From Mycobacterium marseillense (lineage in GTDB: Bacteria > Actinomycetota > Actinomycetes > Mycobacteriales > Mycobacteriaceae): 64,000 nucleotides of DNA. Below, in pieces: positions 44,210-52,562 of the stretch (position 1 is its first letter; each line of letters starts with the position of its first letter). A model generated the notes under the pieces. The model saw only the letters and a list, made by a program, of their open reading frames with translations, did no database searches and was not told the origin of the DNA. The stretch is from positions 3,038,001-3,102,000 of the forward strand of contig NZ_AP022584.1 in assembly GCF_010731675.1 (NCBI RefSeq), read 5' to 3'. The position numbers and the translations under genes are program-made.

Positions 44210-45366
44210 TGCAGCTCCCGTAACCGCTGGGCCACGCTTTCGGGGGTGACGTCGCCGATGAAGGCGTCCATTGCCGATTCGGAGGCCGCCAGGTACTTGA
44301 GCTTGGTGGCGCTGCGCCGGATGGACATCAACTCGACGTGGAAGTACCCGTCCGCCTGGATTCCGGCCCCGGAATACTGGTGCAGCGCCGAAATGTAGGG
44401 CAACGGTGTGGAATACATCCGGTCGAAGCGCCGCAGCACGTCGAGGTAGACGGCGACGAATCCGTCCAGCTCGTCCTCGTCGAGGCCGACCACGTTGGGC
44501 ACGAACCGGTTCGGGTAGATGTGCACCTCGACCGGCCAGCGCGCCGCGAACGGCACGAACGCGGTGAAGGACTCGTTGCGTGCGACGATACGGCCACCGT
44601 CGGCGACCTCGCGCTCCAGCAGATCGGCGAACAGGTTGCTGTCGTGCTTGTTTCGGTGTGCGCGTGCCTGCTCCAGCATGGCGGCCGTCCGCGGCGTCAG
44701 ATAGGGGTAGCCGTAGATCTGACCGTGCGGATGGGTCAGGGTGACCCCGATCTCCTCACCGCGGTTCTCGAAGCAGAACACCTGCTCGATGCCCGGCGCG
44801 GCCATCAGGTCGGCCGTGCGGTGCCGCCACGCGTCGACCACCAGCCGCGCGTGTGCCGGCGTCAACTCGGCGAAGGAGCCGGTGTGGTCGGCGGAAAAGC
44901 AGATCACCTCGCAGCGGCCGGGCGCCGGGGCGGACACGAAGCCGTCGGTGTCGTCGAGGTCGGGAAGAGGCGTCGCGGCGCCGGACAGGCTGGGAAAGCG
45001 GTTCTCGAACACGACGACGTCGTAGTCGGGGGCGGGCACCTCGCTGGTCAACCCGGTCGGTCCCGGGCACAAAGGGCAGGCCTCCGGCGGCGGTTTGTAG
45101 GTGCGGTCCTGGCGCAGCGCCGCGATGATCACCCACTGCCCGGTGGTGCGGTCGAACCGCAATTGCGACTGTTCGGTCGTGCGCGGCGGCAGCGGCCGGC
45201 GGTCCTCGACGGGTGCCGGACGATGCCCGGGCAGCGAGAAGAACAGCAGGTCACGGCCGTCAGCCAGCTTCGCTCGCGTCGGCGCGGTCACGATGTCGAA
45301 CACTAGCTTGGTCGCCGCCACCCAGTTCGGGTAACCATGGGGGGTACGCGCAAGAGAGGCGGTCAC
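44206..45366 (-). CDS. galT: galactose-1-phosphate uridylyltransferase (intact)
   Basis: GalT exchanges UMP between UDP-glucose and galactose-1-phosphate. The 386-residue protein has the catalytic His motif [11 protein letters not shown] near residue 190, zinc-site cysteines in ACPLCPG near residue 82, and the C-terminal HVELMSI segment. The frame is continuous, whereas M. tuberculosis H37Rv carries it as two genes (Rv0618 and Rv0619). The start is taken as the GTG at 45366, giving [15 protein letters not shown]; the open frame extends further upstream but into the divergent FUSC gene. The two divergent genes start only 37 bases apart. Confidence 0.93.
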   Translation of the reverse strand: MTASLARTPHGYPNWVAATKLVFDIVTAPTRAKLADGRDLLFFSLPGHRPAPVEDRRPLPPRTTEQSQLRFDRTTGQWVIIAALRQDRTYKPPPEACPLCPGPTGLTSEVPAPDYDVVVFENRFPSLSGAATPLPDLDDTDGFVSAPAPGRCEVICFSADHTGSFAELTPAHARLVVDAWRHRTADLMAAPGIEQVFCFENRGEEIGVTLTHPHGQIYGYPYLTPRTAAMLEQARAHRNKHDSNLFADLLEREVADGGRIVARNESFTAFVPFAARWPVEVHIYPNRFVPNVVGLDEDELDGFVAVYLDVLRRFDRMYSTPLPYISALHQYSGAGIQADGYFHVELMSIRRSATKLKYLAASESAMDAFIGDVTPESVAQRLRELQ

Positions 45367-45403
45367 CGGAATAAGCGTCCTGTACGAACGCGCCCGCAAC
45401 TGG

Positions 45404-47641
45404 GTGATCGGCTCCGATCCTGGCTTGCTGCGGCTGCGGATGGCGACTCGGACAACGGCCGCGCTGGGCCTTTCGCTGCTGGTCTTGTTCGTCCTCACCA
45501 GGGCGACGGGGCAACCCCTGACGGTCGCGCTGCTGGGTGTCGTCATCACCATGGTCGCGTCGCGGTCCGTCAATGAGCCCGACCCGCGCCAGCAGCGAAT
45601 CACCATGGCGCTGTTGCCCGTCCCGGCCGCGGTGGCCATCACCGCCGCCGCGCTGCTGGCCCCCCACGTGATCGCCAGCGATGCCGTCTTCGTGGTGATC
45701 GTGTTCACCGCGGCCTACATCCGCCGCTTCGGGGCGCGCGGCAGGGCGCTGGGGATGGTCGCGTTCATGTCGTACTTCTTCACGCTGTATCTGCGGGCCC
45801 GGGTCGCGGAACTGCCCTGGATGATCGGCGCGGTCGCGGTGGGCACGGTGTGCACGTACGTAATGACCACCTACGTGCTGCCGGACCGGCCCGAGCGGGT
45901 GCTGCGCGCCACCATCCGGGCGCTGCGGGCGCGGATGGCGATCGTCATCGACACCACCGCCGAAGCGGTGCAAACGGGCCGCCTCGACGAACGGCGGCGC
46001 CGCCGGATGCGCGCGCGCACCACCCGGCTCAACGAGACCGCCCTGCTGGTCCAGAGCCAGATCGAGGACAAAGCCGATCCTGGCGCGTTGTGGCCCGGCG
46101 TCACCGCACACCAGCTGGTCCCGTGGTTGCTGGACGCCGAGTTGGCCATCGAATGGGTTGCCACCGCCGGCCGGCGGGCGGCCGCGGTCGCCGGTGCGGC
46201 CCCGGAATCCCTGCCCATCGCCACCCGGGTCGCGCTCGTCGACGCACTCTCCGAGCTGGCGCGCGCGATCCGCCTGCCCGAACCCGAGGGGTTACGCAGG
46301 GCCGCCGACCGCGCGCAGCGGCTGCTGGACGAGCGGGCCGGCGCGGCCGCGGCCGACGATGACCCCGGCGCCACCGCGGTCCGCCGCCTCGCGCTGGCCA
46401 TCATCAACGCCGCGGGGGCGACGGCCGACGTGCGCGCGATCGTCGACCGGATGGCCGCCGGCGCCCCCCTCGACGACACCGACAGCGAGCGCCCACCGGC
46501 GGCCGAGCGCGCGGTACCGGACGAGACCGCACCGGAGGAGACCGCCGACGAAGGCCACCCCGCCGGGTTGCTGCCGACCACCCGGCAAGCCATCCAGGTC
46601 TGTATCGCGGCCTCGCTGGCCATTGTCACCGGGGAGCTGGTCTCGCCGGCCCGCTGGTACTGGGCGGTGATCGCGGCGTTCGTGATCTTCGCCGGCACCA
46701 ACTCCTGGGGCGAAACCTTGACCAAGGGCTGGCAGCGCCTGCTCGGCACCCTGCTCGGCGTGCCCGCCGGCGTGCTGGTGGCAACGCTGTTGACCGGCCA
46801 CGAATTCGCCGCGCTCGCCGGCATTTTCGTGTGCCTGTTCTGCGCCTTCTACTTCATGACGGTGACCTACAGCCTGATGACGTTCTGGATCACCACGATG
46901 CTGGCGCTGCTGTACGGCTTGCTCGGCCAGTTCTCCTTCGCCGTGTTGATGCTGCGGATCGAGGAGACCGCGATCGGCGCCGTCATCGGGGCGACGGTCG
47001 CGGTCGTGGTGTTGCCGACGAACACCAGAACCGCGATCCGGACCGACACCCGCGCCTTCCTGACGAGCCTGTCGGCGCTGATCGACGCCAGCGCCGCGGC
47101 CATGCTCGGCGACGACGAGGAGGGCACCAGCCCGTCCGAGCAGGCGCGTCAGGTCGATCGGGATCTGCAGCAGTTCCGGGTCACCGCCAAGCCGCTCCTG
47201 GCGGGTGTCTCCGGGCTCGCCGGCCGGCGCAGCATTCGCCGCGCCCTGGGGATCTTCGCCGCCTGCGACCAATACGGCCGCAGCCTGGCGCGCAGCAGCG
47301 AGCAGTATCAGGACCCGGCCGGGTCACCGCCGCCCGCCGCGCAGCGGGCCGAGGCGTTTTCGGCGGCCGCCGCCCAGACGCGACGCAACATCGAGGCGTT
47401 GCAGGAGGCCATCGAGGGTGGTCACGCGCCGAGGCTGGTCTCGGCGGCCGATCAACTCGACGCCGCGGAAACCCTGGCGCGCCAACAGGACAGCGACGGC
47501 CACGGCGACGAGTCACAACACGACATCCGCCAATTCCTCACCGCGGTGCACGCCCTTCGCCAGATCGAGCGGGCCGTGATCACCGCGGCCACCAACCTCG
47601 GTGGACGCGAAAGCGTCCCGACGGCCGCGACGCCCGGCTGA
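45404..47641 (+). CDS. FUSC-family inner-membrane transporter
   Basis: The 745-residue protein has two blocks of about six membrane helices (near residues 15-165 and 395-545), each followed by a soluble helical region. This is the layout of the FUSC family (fusaric-acid resistance and aromatic-acid exporters). The segment SPARWYWAVIAAFVIFAGTNSWGETLTK is typical of the second block. It probably exports aromatic acids or similar toxins by proton-motive force; the substrate is not determinable. The GTG at 45404 is the first standard start; the reading frame stays open upstream (including a CTG at 45380), so a longer N-terminus is possible. Confidence 0.87.
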   Translation: MIGSDPGLLRLRMATRTTAALGLSLLVLFVLTRATGQPLTVALLGVVITMVASRSVNEPDPRQQRITMALLPVPAAVAITAAALLAPHVIASDAVFVVIVFTAAYIRRFGARGRALGMVAFMSYFFTLYLRARVAELPWMIGAVAVGTVCTYVMTTYVLPDRPERVLRATIRALRARMAIVIDTTAEAVQTGRLDERRRRRMRARTTRLNETALLVQSQIEDKADPGALWPGVTAHQLVPWLLDAELAIEWVATAGRRAAAVAGAAPESLPIATRVALVDALSELARAIRLPEPEGLRRAADRAQRLLDERAGAAAADDDPGATAVRRLALAIINAAGATADVRAIVDRMAAGAPLDDTDSERPPAAERAVPDETAPEETADEGHPAGLLPTTRQAIQVCIAASLAIVTGELVSPARWYWAVIAAFVIFAGTNSWGETLTKGWQRLLGTLLGVPAGVLVATLLTGHEFAALAGIFVCLFCAFYFMTVTYSLMTFWITTMLALLYGLLGQFSFAVLMLRIEETAIGAVIGATVAVVVLPTNTRTAIRTDTRAFLTSLSALIDASAAAMLGDDEEGTSPSEQARQVDRDLQQFRVTAKPLLAGVSGLAGRRSIRRALGIFAACDQYGRSLARSSEQYQDPAGSPPPAAQRAEAFSAAAAQTRRNIEALQEAIEGGHAPRLVSAADQLDAAETLARQQDSDGHGDESQHDIRQFLTAVHALRQIERAVITAATNLGGRESVPTAATPG

Positions 47642-47728
47642 CACCTCGCTTTGCTACCGATCACGCAAGCACCCGGCTACCATCGTGCTAACCGCCGCGG
47701 TCCGTAGCCACAGCCGAGGAGAAATCCC

Positions 47729-48982
47729 ATGGCCACACCGAACCTTCCGCCGGGCTTTGATTTCACCGATCCCGACATCTACGCCCACCGGTTGCCGGTG
47801 CAGGAGTTCGCCGAACTGCGCGCCACCGAACCGATCTGGTGGAACGAACAGGCGCCGGATCAGGGCGGGTTCGGCGACGGCGGCTACTGGGTGGTGACCA
47901 AGCACCGCGACATTCGCGACGTCTCGCTGCGCAGCGACGTGTTCTCGTCGGCCACCAAGTCGATCGTGCCGCGTTACCGGGAAGACTTGGCGGCCGGGCA
48001 GATTGAGGCGGGCCGGGCGTCGATGATCATGATGGACGACCCCGAGCACAGCCGGTTGCGCAAGATCGTGTCGCGGGCCTTCACGCCCCGCGCGGTCGAG
48101 CGGCTGCGCGCCGAACTGTCCGAGCGGGCCCGCCGCATCGTCACCGAGGCCGCGGCGGCGGGCTCGGGCGACTTCGTCCGCCAGGTCGCCTGCGAGTTGC
48201 CGTTGCAGGCAATCTCCGCGCTGCTCGGGGTCCCGCACGAGGACTACGACAAGCTGTTCGACTGGACCAACAACATGATCGGCAGCGACGACCCGGAGTT
48301 CGCCGGCAACGACGCGCTGACCTCGGCGGGCGAATTGATGTGGTACGCCATGCAATTGGCGGCGCACAAGGCCGAGGAGCCCTCCGACGACATCGTCACC
48401 ACGCTGATCCAGGCCGATGCGGAAGGACAGCGCCTGTCGGAGGCCGAGTTCGGCATGTTCGTGGTCACGCTGGCCGTCGCGGGAAACGAGACCACACGCA
48501 ACTCGATCACGCAGGGAATGATGGCCTTCACCGACTATCCGGGCCAATGGGAGTTGTTCAAGGCACGGCGACCCAATACCGCGGCCGACGAGATAATCCG
48601 TTGGGCCACACCGATCACCGCGTTTCAGCGCACCGCGCGCGAGGACACCGAGATCGGCGGTGTGGCCATCGCCGAGGGCCAGCGGGTGGTGCTGTTCTAC
48701 CGCTCGGCCAACTTCGACGAAGAGGTCTTCGACGACCCGTTCACCTTCGACGTCCTGCGCAGCCCCAACCCGCACCTCGGTTTCGGCGGCACCGGAGCGC
48801 ACTACTGCATCGGCGCCAATCTGGCCCGCATGACGATCGATTTGATGTTCAACGCGCTCGCCGATCGGCTGCCCGACCTCGCCCCGGTGGGAAACCCGGA
48901 GCGCCTGCGGTCATCGTTCATCAACGGCATCAAGCACTGGCACGTCGATTACCAAGGCGACCGCGCTCCGCAGGCCCACTAG
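47729..48982 (+). CDS. cytochrome P450, CYP125-like (steroid C26-monooxygenase family)
   Basis: The 417-residue P450 is closest in sequence to CYP125, the sterol C26/C27 hydroxylase of mycobacterial cholesterol catabolism. The N-terminus PPGFDFTDPDIYAHRLPVQE and the stretch ADEIIRWATPITAFQRTA match that family. The I-helix oxygen-binding motif AGNETTRNS lies near residue 252, the ExxR in EIIR near residue 291, and the heme-thiolate Cys is residue 360 in FGGTGAHYCIG. GAGGAG precedes the ATG by eight bases. No sterol-catabolism genes are adjacent, and no KstR-type palindrome was seen upstream, so it may be a CYP125 paralogue with another role. Confidence 0.92.
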   Translation: MATPNLPPGFDFTDPDIYAHRLPVQEFAELRATEPIWWNEQAPDQGGFGDGGYWVVTKHRDIRDVSLRSDVFSSATKSIVPRYREDLAAGQIEAGRASMIMMDDPEHSRLRKIVSRAFTPRAVERLRAELSERARRIVTEAAAAGSGDFVRQVACELPLQAISALLGVPHEDYDKLFDWTNNMIGSDDPEFAGNDALTSAGELMWYAMQLAAHKAEEPSDDIVTTLIQADAEGQRLSEAEFGMFVVTLAVAGNETTRNSITQGMMAFTDYPGQWELFKARRPNTAADEIIRWATPITAFQRTAREDTEIGGVAIAEGQRVVLFYRSANFDEEVFDDPFTFDVLRSPNPHLGFGGTGAHYCIGANLARMTIDLMFNALADRLPDLAPVGNPERLRSSFINGIKHWHVDYQGDRAPQAH

Positions 48983-48989
48983 CCGGCGG

Positions 48990-49213
48990 CTTGCATGCGG
49001 CACGGGCGCCCATGTGACCTGGAGCGTCGAGCCGCTCGACGCGACCTCCACTCGCGTCGTGCACGGGTTTGGGCACGCTTCCCACGCCACCCGGTGGGGC
49101 GCATCGTCGCCTTCGCGTTCGTGCACCTACTCAGTGGTGCGGAAAAGGATCGGAAGCACACTAGAACCGAGCTGCGTTATCTCAAACGGCTCATTGAAGA
49201 CCCACGCAGCTAG
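48990..49213 (+). pseudogene. decayed SRPBCC (polyketide-cyclase-like) C-terminal fragment
   Basis: Two reading frames contain consecutive pieces of an SRPBCC-family C-terminus. Around 49005-49072 one frame encodes VTWSVEPLDATSTRVVHGF, and from about 49080 to the TAG at 49213 the next frame encodes PVGRIVAFAFVHLLSG followed by ELRYLKRLIE. A frameshift near 49075 and the missing N-terminal 80 or more residues mark it as a remnant. The assignment rests on recognising the family pattern only. Confidence 0.45.
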
Positions 49214-49632
49214 GGCCGAGGCAGCTGAGCAGGCCCCGATAGCCTGTCCAGCACAACGCAGTCCGCAGCGCGCGCGCCACCGCAATCCAACTCAGAGGTC
49301 GCGATCAGTTCGACGATGCGACTTTCGAGCGTCCGCAATTGCGCGAGTTTTGCGCGCACCGCGGTCAGATGGAGGAGCGCCAAGTCACGGGCCTCGAAGC
49401 AGGAACGGTCACGATCGTGGGTGAGTTCGACGAGACTGCGGACATGCTCGACCGAGAAATCAAGGTCGCGGCAGCGTCGAATGAACGTCACCCGCCGCAC
49501 ATCGTCCTCTTCATAGCGACGCTGACCTCCAACCCGTCGTGGGTTGGGCAGAAGACCGATCTGTTCGTAATAGCGAATTGTCGGTGCCGTCGTCCCGGTT
49601 GCCTCGGCAAGCTCGCCAATCCTGAGAGCCAT
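49210..49632 (-). CDS. MerR-family regulator with metal-sensor-like cysteines
   Basis: The 140-residue protein has the MerR winged helix at residues 1-75 (MALRIGELAEATGTTAPTIRYYE), a dimerisation helix, and cysteines at positions 78, 117 and 125. This spacing resembles the ligand positions of mercury and zinc/lead MerR sensors, so a thiophilic metal is a plausible inducer. It is divergent from a small Cys-Cys protein at 49691, with an operator-like dyad in the 58-base gap. Cys54 lies in the HTH region. Confidence 0.9.
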   Translation of the reverse strand: MALRIGELAEATGTTAPTIRYYEQIGLLPNPRRVGGQRRYEEDDVRRVTFIRRCRDLDFSVEHVRSLVELTHDRDRSCFEARDLALLHLTAVRAKLAQLRTLESRIVELIATSELDCGGARAADCVVLDRLSGPAQLPRP

Positions 49633-49656
49633 GCATTCATGGTCTCGCGTGCGGCC

Positions 49657-49687
49657 TTGACCCTCAACCCACTTGAAGTCCGATCCT
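49657..49687 (+). promoter_or_regulatory. MerR-type promoter/operator
   Basis: TTGACC (49657-49662) and GATCCT (49682-49687) are 19 bases apart, the elongated spacer typical of MerR-activated promoters. The spacer holds a near-palindrome, CCTCAA-cccac-TTGAAG (49662-49678). It lies between the divergent MerR gene and the Cys-Cys protein gene. The -10 match is weak. Confidence 0.45.
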
Positions 49688-49690
49688 TGA

Positions 49691-50011
49691 ATGGTGTCCG
49701 AACACTACGTCGCCTGCACACTGACCGCGTCCGGTCGCGCGGCCCGGATTGCGTGGATAGGACTGCTCAACGCGACAGCGCTGGACACCTATCAGCGCGA
49801 CGGTCGCCGCATCCGGCTCAAATACCGGCCGACCGCAGCCGCCCAGGCACGGGAGCTGGTTCGCCACGAGCGGGAGTGCTGCCCGTCTCTCCAGTTCAGC
49901 ATCGAGGAGGACGACGACGCGGTCGTTGTGATCATCGACGCCCCAGCCGATTTCGGCGCCGACGCCGATGATCTGTTCGCGCCCCGCACGCGACCGCGAG
50001 GCCAACCGTGA
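49691..50011 (+). CDS. small Cys-Cys protein divergent from MerR, unknown function
   Basis: The 106-residue protein has no named family that I can give, but similar proteins are found beside MerR-type regulators in actinobacteria. Features are ACTLTASGRAARIAWIGLLN with Cys9 at the N-terminus, and RHERECCPSLQFSI with a Cys63-Cys64 pair, a possible thiol-metal site, then a beta-strand-rich end. It reads from ATG at 49691 (GTG at 49694 also possible; transcription would start near there). The TGA overlaps the GTG of the next gene (GTGA), implying coupling to the SpoIIAA-like protein. Confidence 0.75.
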   Translation: MVSEHYVACTLTASGRAARIAWIGLLNATALDTYQRDGRRIRLKYRPTAAAQARELVRHERECCPSLQFSIEEDDDAVVVIIDAPADFGADADDLFAPRTRPRGQP

Positions 50012-50370
50012 TCGATGTCATGCGCGAGAGCGACGGCGACGTGCTGGGGCTGCGGGCGACGAACAAGCTGACGATGAGCGATTACCGCGACGTGCTCGTG
50101 CCCGCGGTGCAAGCCTTGCTCGATCGATTCGGCACGTTGAAGGTGCTGTTCTTGATCGACGAGCCATTCGATGGATGGACCCTGCGCGCGGCATGGGTCA
50201 ACACCCTCTTCGATATCAGGCACCGCAACGACTTTGTCAAGGTGGCCATGGTCGGTGCGCCGCGGTGGGAGCGATCGTGTGTCAATGTCGCCGCGTTACT
50301 GATGAGCGGCGAGTTGCGCACCTTCGACCGCGAACGCCTAGACGCCGCATGGGGGTGGGTGCGAGCGTAG
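50008..50370 (+). CDS. SpoIIAA-like (STAS-fold) protein
   Basis: The 120-residue protein matches the SpoIIAA-like family (STAS-related fold), with the N-terminal GDVLGLRATNKLTMSDY segment and the central LKVLFLIDEPFDGWTLRAAW, followed by VAMVGAPRWER. These proteins are single-domain and are thought to bind lipids or partner proteins. The GTG overlaps the previous stop by four bases. The FAD monooxygenase starts eight bases after its stop, so the three genes form an operon. Confidence 0.82.
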   Translation: MIDVMRESDGDVLGLRATNKLTMSDYRDVLVPAVQALLDRFGTLKVLFLIDEPFDGWTLRAAWVNTLFDIRHRNDFVKVAMVGAPRWERSCVNVAALLMSGELRTFDRERLDAAWGWVRA

Positions 50371-50378
50371 AGGCCATC

Positions 50379-51545
50379 ATGAGAATCGCCATCAGCGGTG
50401 CCGGCGTGGCCGGGGCGGCGCTCGCCCACTGGCTGCATCGGACCGGCCACACACCGACGCTGATCGAGCAGGCGCCCCAATTCCGCACCGGCGGCTACAT
50501 GATCGACTTCTGGGGCGTGGGCTACCAGGTGGCCAAGCGGATGGGCATCGAGGGGCCGATCCGCGCCGCCGGATACGGGATGGAACGGCTCCGTTCGGTC
50601 GGCTCGCGCGGCGAGATCAAGGCGGACGTGGACGTCGACGTCTTCCGCCGCCTGCTCGGCGCCGACTTCACCAGCCTGCCGCGCGGCGACCTGGCCGCGG
50701 CGATCTACGCGACCATCGAGGACAAGGTCGAAACGGTCTTCGGCGAGAGCATCGCCTCCGTCGACGAGCGCGACGACGGGGTACGCCTCGGCTTCGGGCG
50801 CGGCGCCGCGCGCGATTTCGACCTGGTGATCGGTGCCGACGGGTTGCACTCCAACGTGCGCCGCCTGGTCTTCGGGCCCGAGCGCGACTTCGAGCGCTAC
50901 CTGGGCTGCAAGGTGGCGGCCTGCGTGGTCGACGGTTACCGGCCGCGCGACGAACTCGCCTACGTCACCTACGCGGCGCCCGGGCGGCAATTGGCGCGGT
51001 TCGCGCTGCGCGCCGATCGCACCACGTTCTTGTTCATCTTCCGCGCCGACCACGACGACACCAATACGCCGCCGAAAGACCAGCTGCGCAACACGTTTCG
51101 TGACTGCGGCTGGGAAGCCCACGATATGCTGGCCGCGCTCGACGACGTTGATGACCTCTATTTCGACGTCGTCAGCCAGATCCACATGAACCGCTGGTCG
51201 CGGGGGCGGGTGCTGCTCATCGGGGACGCGGCCGGGTGCATTTCGCTGCTCGGCGGTGAGGGCACCGGCCTGGCGATCACCGAGGCCTACGTCCTGGCCG
51301 GCGAACTCGCGCGCGCCGGAGGCGACCATCGCCGCGCGTTCGACGCCTACGAGACGCGCCTGCGTCCCTTCATCGAGAGCAAGCAGGCCGGCGCGGCGCG
51401 GTTCATCGGATTCTTCGCCACCCGGACCGGATTCGGGCTGTGGTTCCGCAACCTGGCCCTGCGCACCATGAATTTCGCCCCGATGACAAGGCTTCTCGCC
51501 CGCGACGTGCGCGACGACTTCGAAGTGCCCGACTACGGCATATAA
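50379..51545 (+). CDS. FAD-dependent aromatic-type monooxygenase
   Basis: The 388-residue protein is a group A flavoprotein monooxygenase. The Rossmann GxGxxG is GAGVAGAALAHWL at residues 7-19, the DG motif is VIGADGLHSNVRR near residue 150, and the GD motif is LLIGDAAGCISLLGGEGTG near residue 280. It resembles TetX-like and p-hydroxybenzoate-hydroxylase-type enzymes that add oxygen to aromatic or polycyclic substrates. The ATG at 50379 follows the SpoIIAA-like gene closely. If the operon is MerR-controlled, this enzyme may be part of a stress or toxin response; that is inference. Confidence 0.88.
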   Translation: MRIAISGAGVAGAALAHWLHRTGHTPTLIEQAPQFRTGGYMIDFWGVGYQVAKRMGIEGPIRAAGYGMERLRSVGSRGEIKADVDVDVFRRLLGADFTSLPRGDLAAAIYATIEDKVETVFGESIASVDERDDGVRLGFGRGAARDFDLVIGADGLHSNVRRLVFGPERDFERYLGCKVAACVVDGYRPRDELAYVTYAAPGRQLARFALRADRTTFLFIFRADHDDTNTPPKDQLRNTFRDCGWEAHDMLAALDDVDDLYFDVVSQIHMNRWSRGRVLLIGDAAGCISLLGGEGTGLAITEAYVLAGELARAGGDHRRAFDAYETRLRPFIESKQAGAARFIGFFATRTGFGLWFRNLALRTMNFAPMTRLLARDVRDDFEVPDYGI

Positions 51546-51612
51546 CTACCGCGCCGCCACAATCTTACGACCGCCTCGCGGATAAGCAGGATTGCTTCGC
51601 CGGGCGCCTAAA

Positions 51613-52482
51613 TCACAAGGGCAGCCGGCTGGTCTCCGCATCGCGGCGATCGGTGGAGATGAAGTCCTCGATCAGCTCCACCACCTGGTTCGGCGCTTCC
51701 ACCTGCGCGAAATGGCCTACGTCAGGCAGGATTTCGAGCCTGGCGTCGGTACGAGCCTTATGCGCGGCGTACGCGTGGTCGACGGGAATGATGCCGTCGC
51801 GCTCTCCCCAGATCGCCATGACCGGCAAGTCCTCCCGCAGCGAGAGCCTGTTGAGCGCACTGACCGCCTGGCCTCGGTAGTCGACTACCGACCTCAGCGT
51901 TCGCAGGAAAGACTGCCGCGTCTCACCATCGGACAACGACGAGTAGGCGCTCCACAGCTCCGCCCCGCGCGGCGACTGGATGCCGGCGCTTCTCAACCAG
52001 GACCTGAGCTTGTTGCCGGCGGACAGCACGGGCGTCGGCGCGATAATCGGCAGCACCAGCTCCGCTCCGGGGGCCGAAAGCAGCCGCAGCACCCATCCCA
52101 CATCGGGACCAAGCCCCCCGCTGCTGATCAAGATCAACCGCTTGGCGTAGTCGGGGTGTTGATAGACGAACTGCATCGCGACCCCACCGCCGAGCGAGTG
52201 ACCGACCACGGTGGCCTGGCTGACACCGAATTGGTCGAGCAAATCCCGCAGCCACACGGCGAACGCGCCCAGCGAGTAGTCCGTGCGTGGCTTCGCCGAC
52301 TCGCCGTGACCGAGCAGGTCGGGCGCGATGACCCGGAATTTCTTCGACAACGCCGGTATGACCGACCGCCAGGTATCCGAACTGCCCGCCATGCCGTGGA
52401 TGAGCAGCAGCACCTCGCCGTCACCCTCGTCGCGGTAGGCGATGCGATCGCCATGTAGCTCGAGAAACTTCACGTCACCCAT
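51613..52482 (-). CDS. alpha/beta-hydrolase
   Basis: The 289-residue protein has a full alpha/beta-hydrolase triad: oxyanion HGMAGSSDTW near residue 32, nucleophile GHSLGGG near residue 102, acid in GERDGIIPVDH near residue 230 and His in VGHFAQVE near residue 262. Closest in style to epoxide hydrolases and carboxylic-ester hydrolases; the substrate is unknown. The ATG at 52482 gives the start GDVKFLELHG; an in-frame codon at 52551 would add 23 residues that do not resemble the family. It is divergent from the NYN gene at 52563. Confidence 0.88.
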   Translation of the reverse strand: MGDVKFLELHGDRIAYRDEGDGEVLLLIHGMAGSSDTWRSVIPALSKKFRVIAPDLLGHGESAKPRTDYSLGAFAVWLRDLLDQFGVSQATVVGHSLGGGVAMQFVYQHPDYAKRLILISSGGLGPDVGWVLRLLSAPGAELVLPIIAPTPVLSAGNKLRSWLRSAGIQSPRGAELWSAYSSLSDGETRQSFLRTLRSVVDYRGQAVSALNRLSLREDLPVMAIWGERDGIIPVDHAYAAHKARTDARLEILPDVGHFAQVEAPNQVVELIEDFISTDRRDAETSRLPL

Positions 52483-52562
52483 GGGGGCTGTGTACCCGCT
52501 TTGGTGCTGCTCACGACGCGGGGTCGGGGCAAATGCCCGCCGGTTGAGCAATGATCTAGTGC

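Noticed and set aside
47642..47728. A KstR-type operator upstream of the CYP125-like gene
   Set aside because: No inverted repeat with the expected AAC/GTT half-sites was present.
49014..49424. A 136-codon plus-strand frame extending past the SRPBCC fragment
   Set aside because: Beyond the first 20 residues it runs antisense into the MerR gene; only the first part fits SRPBCC.
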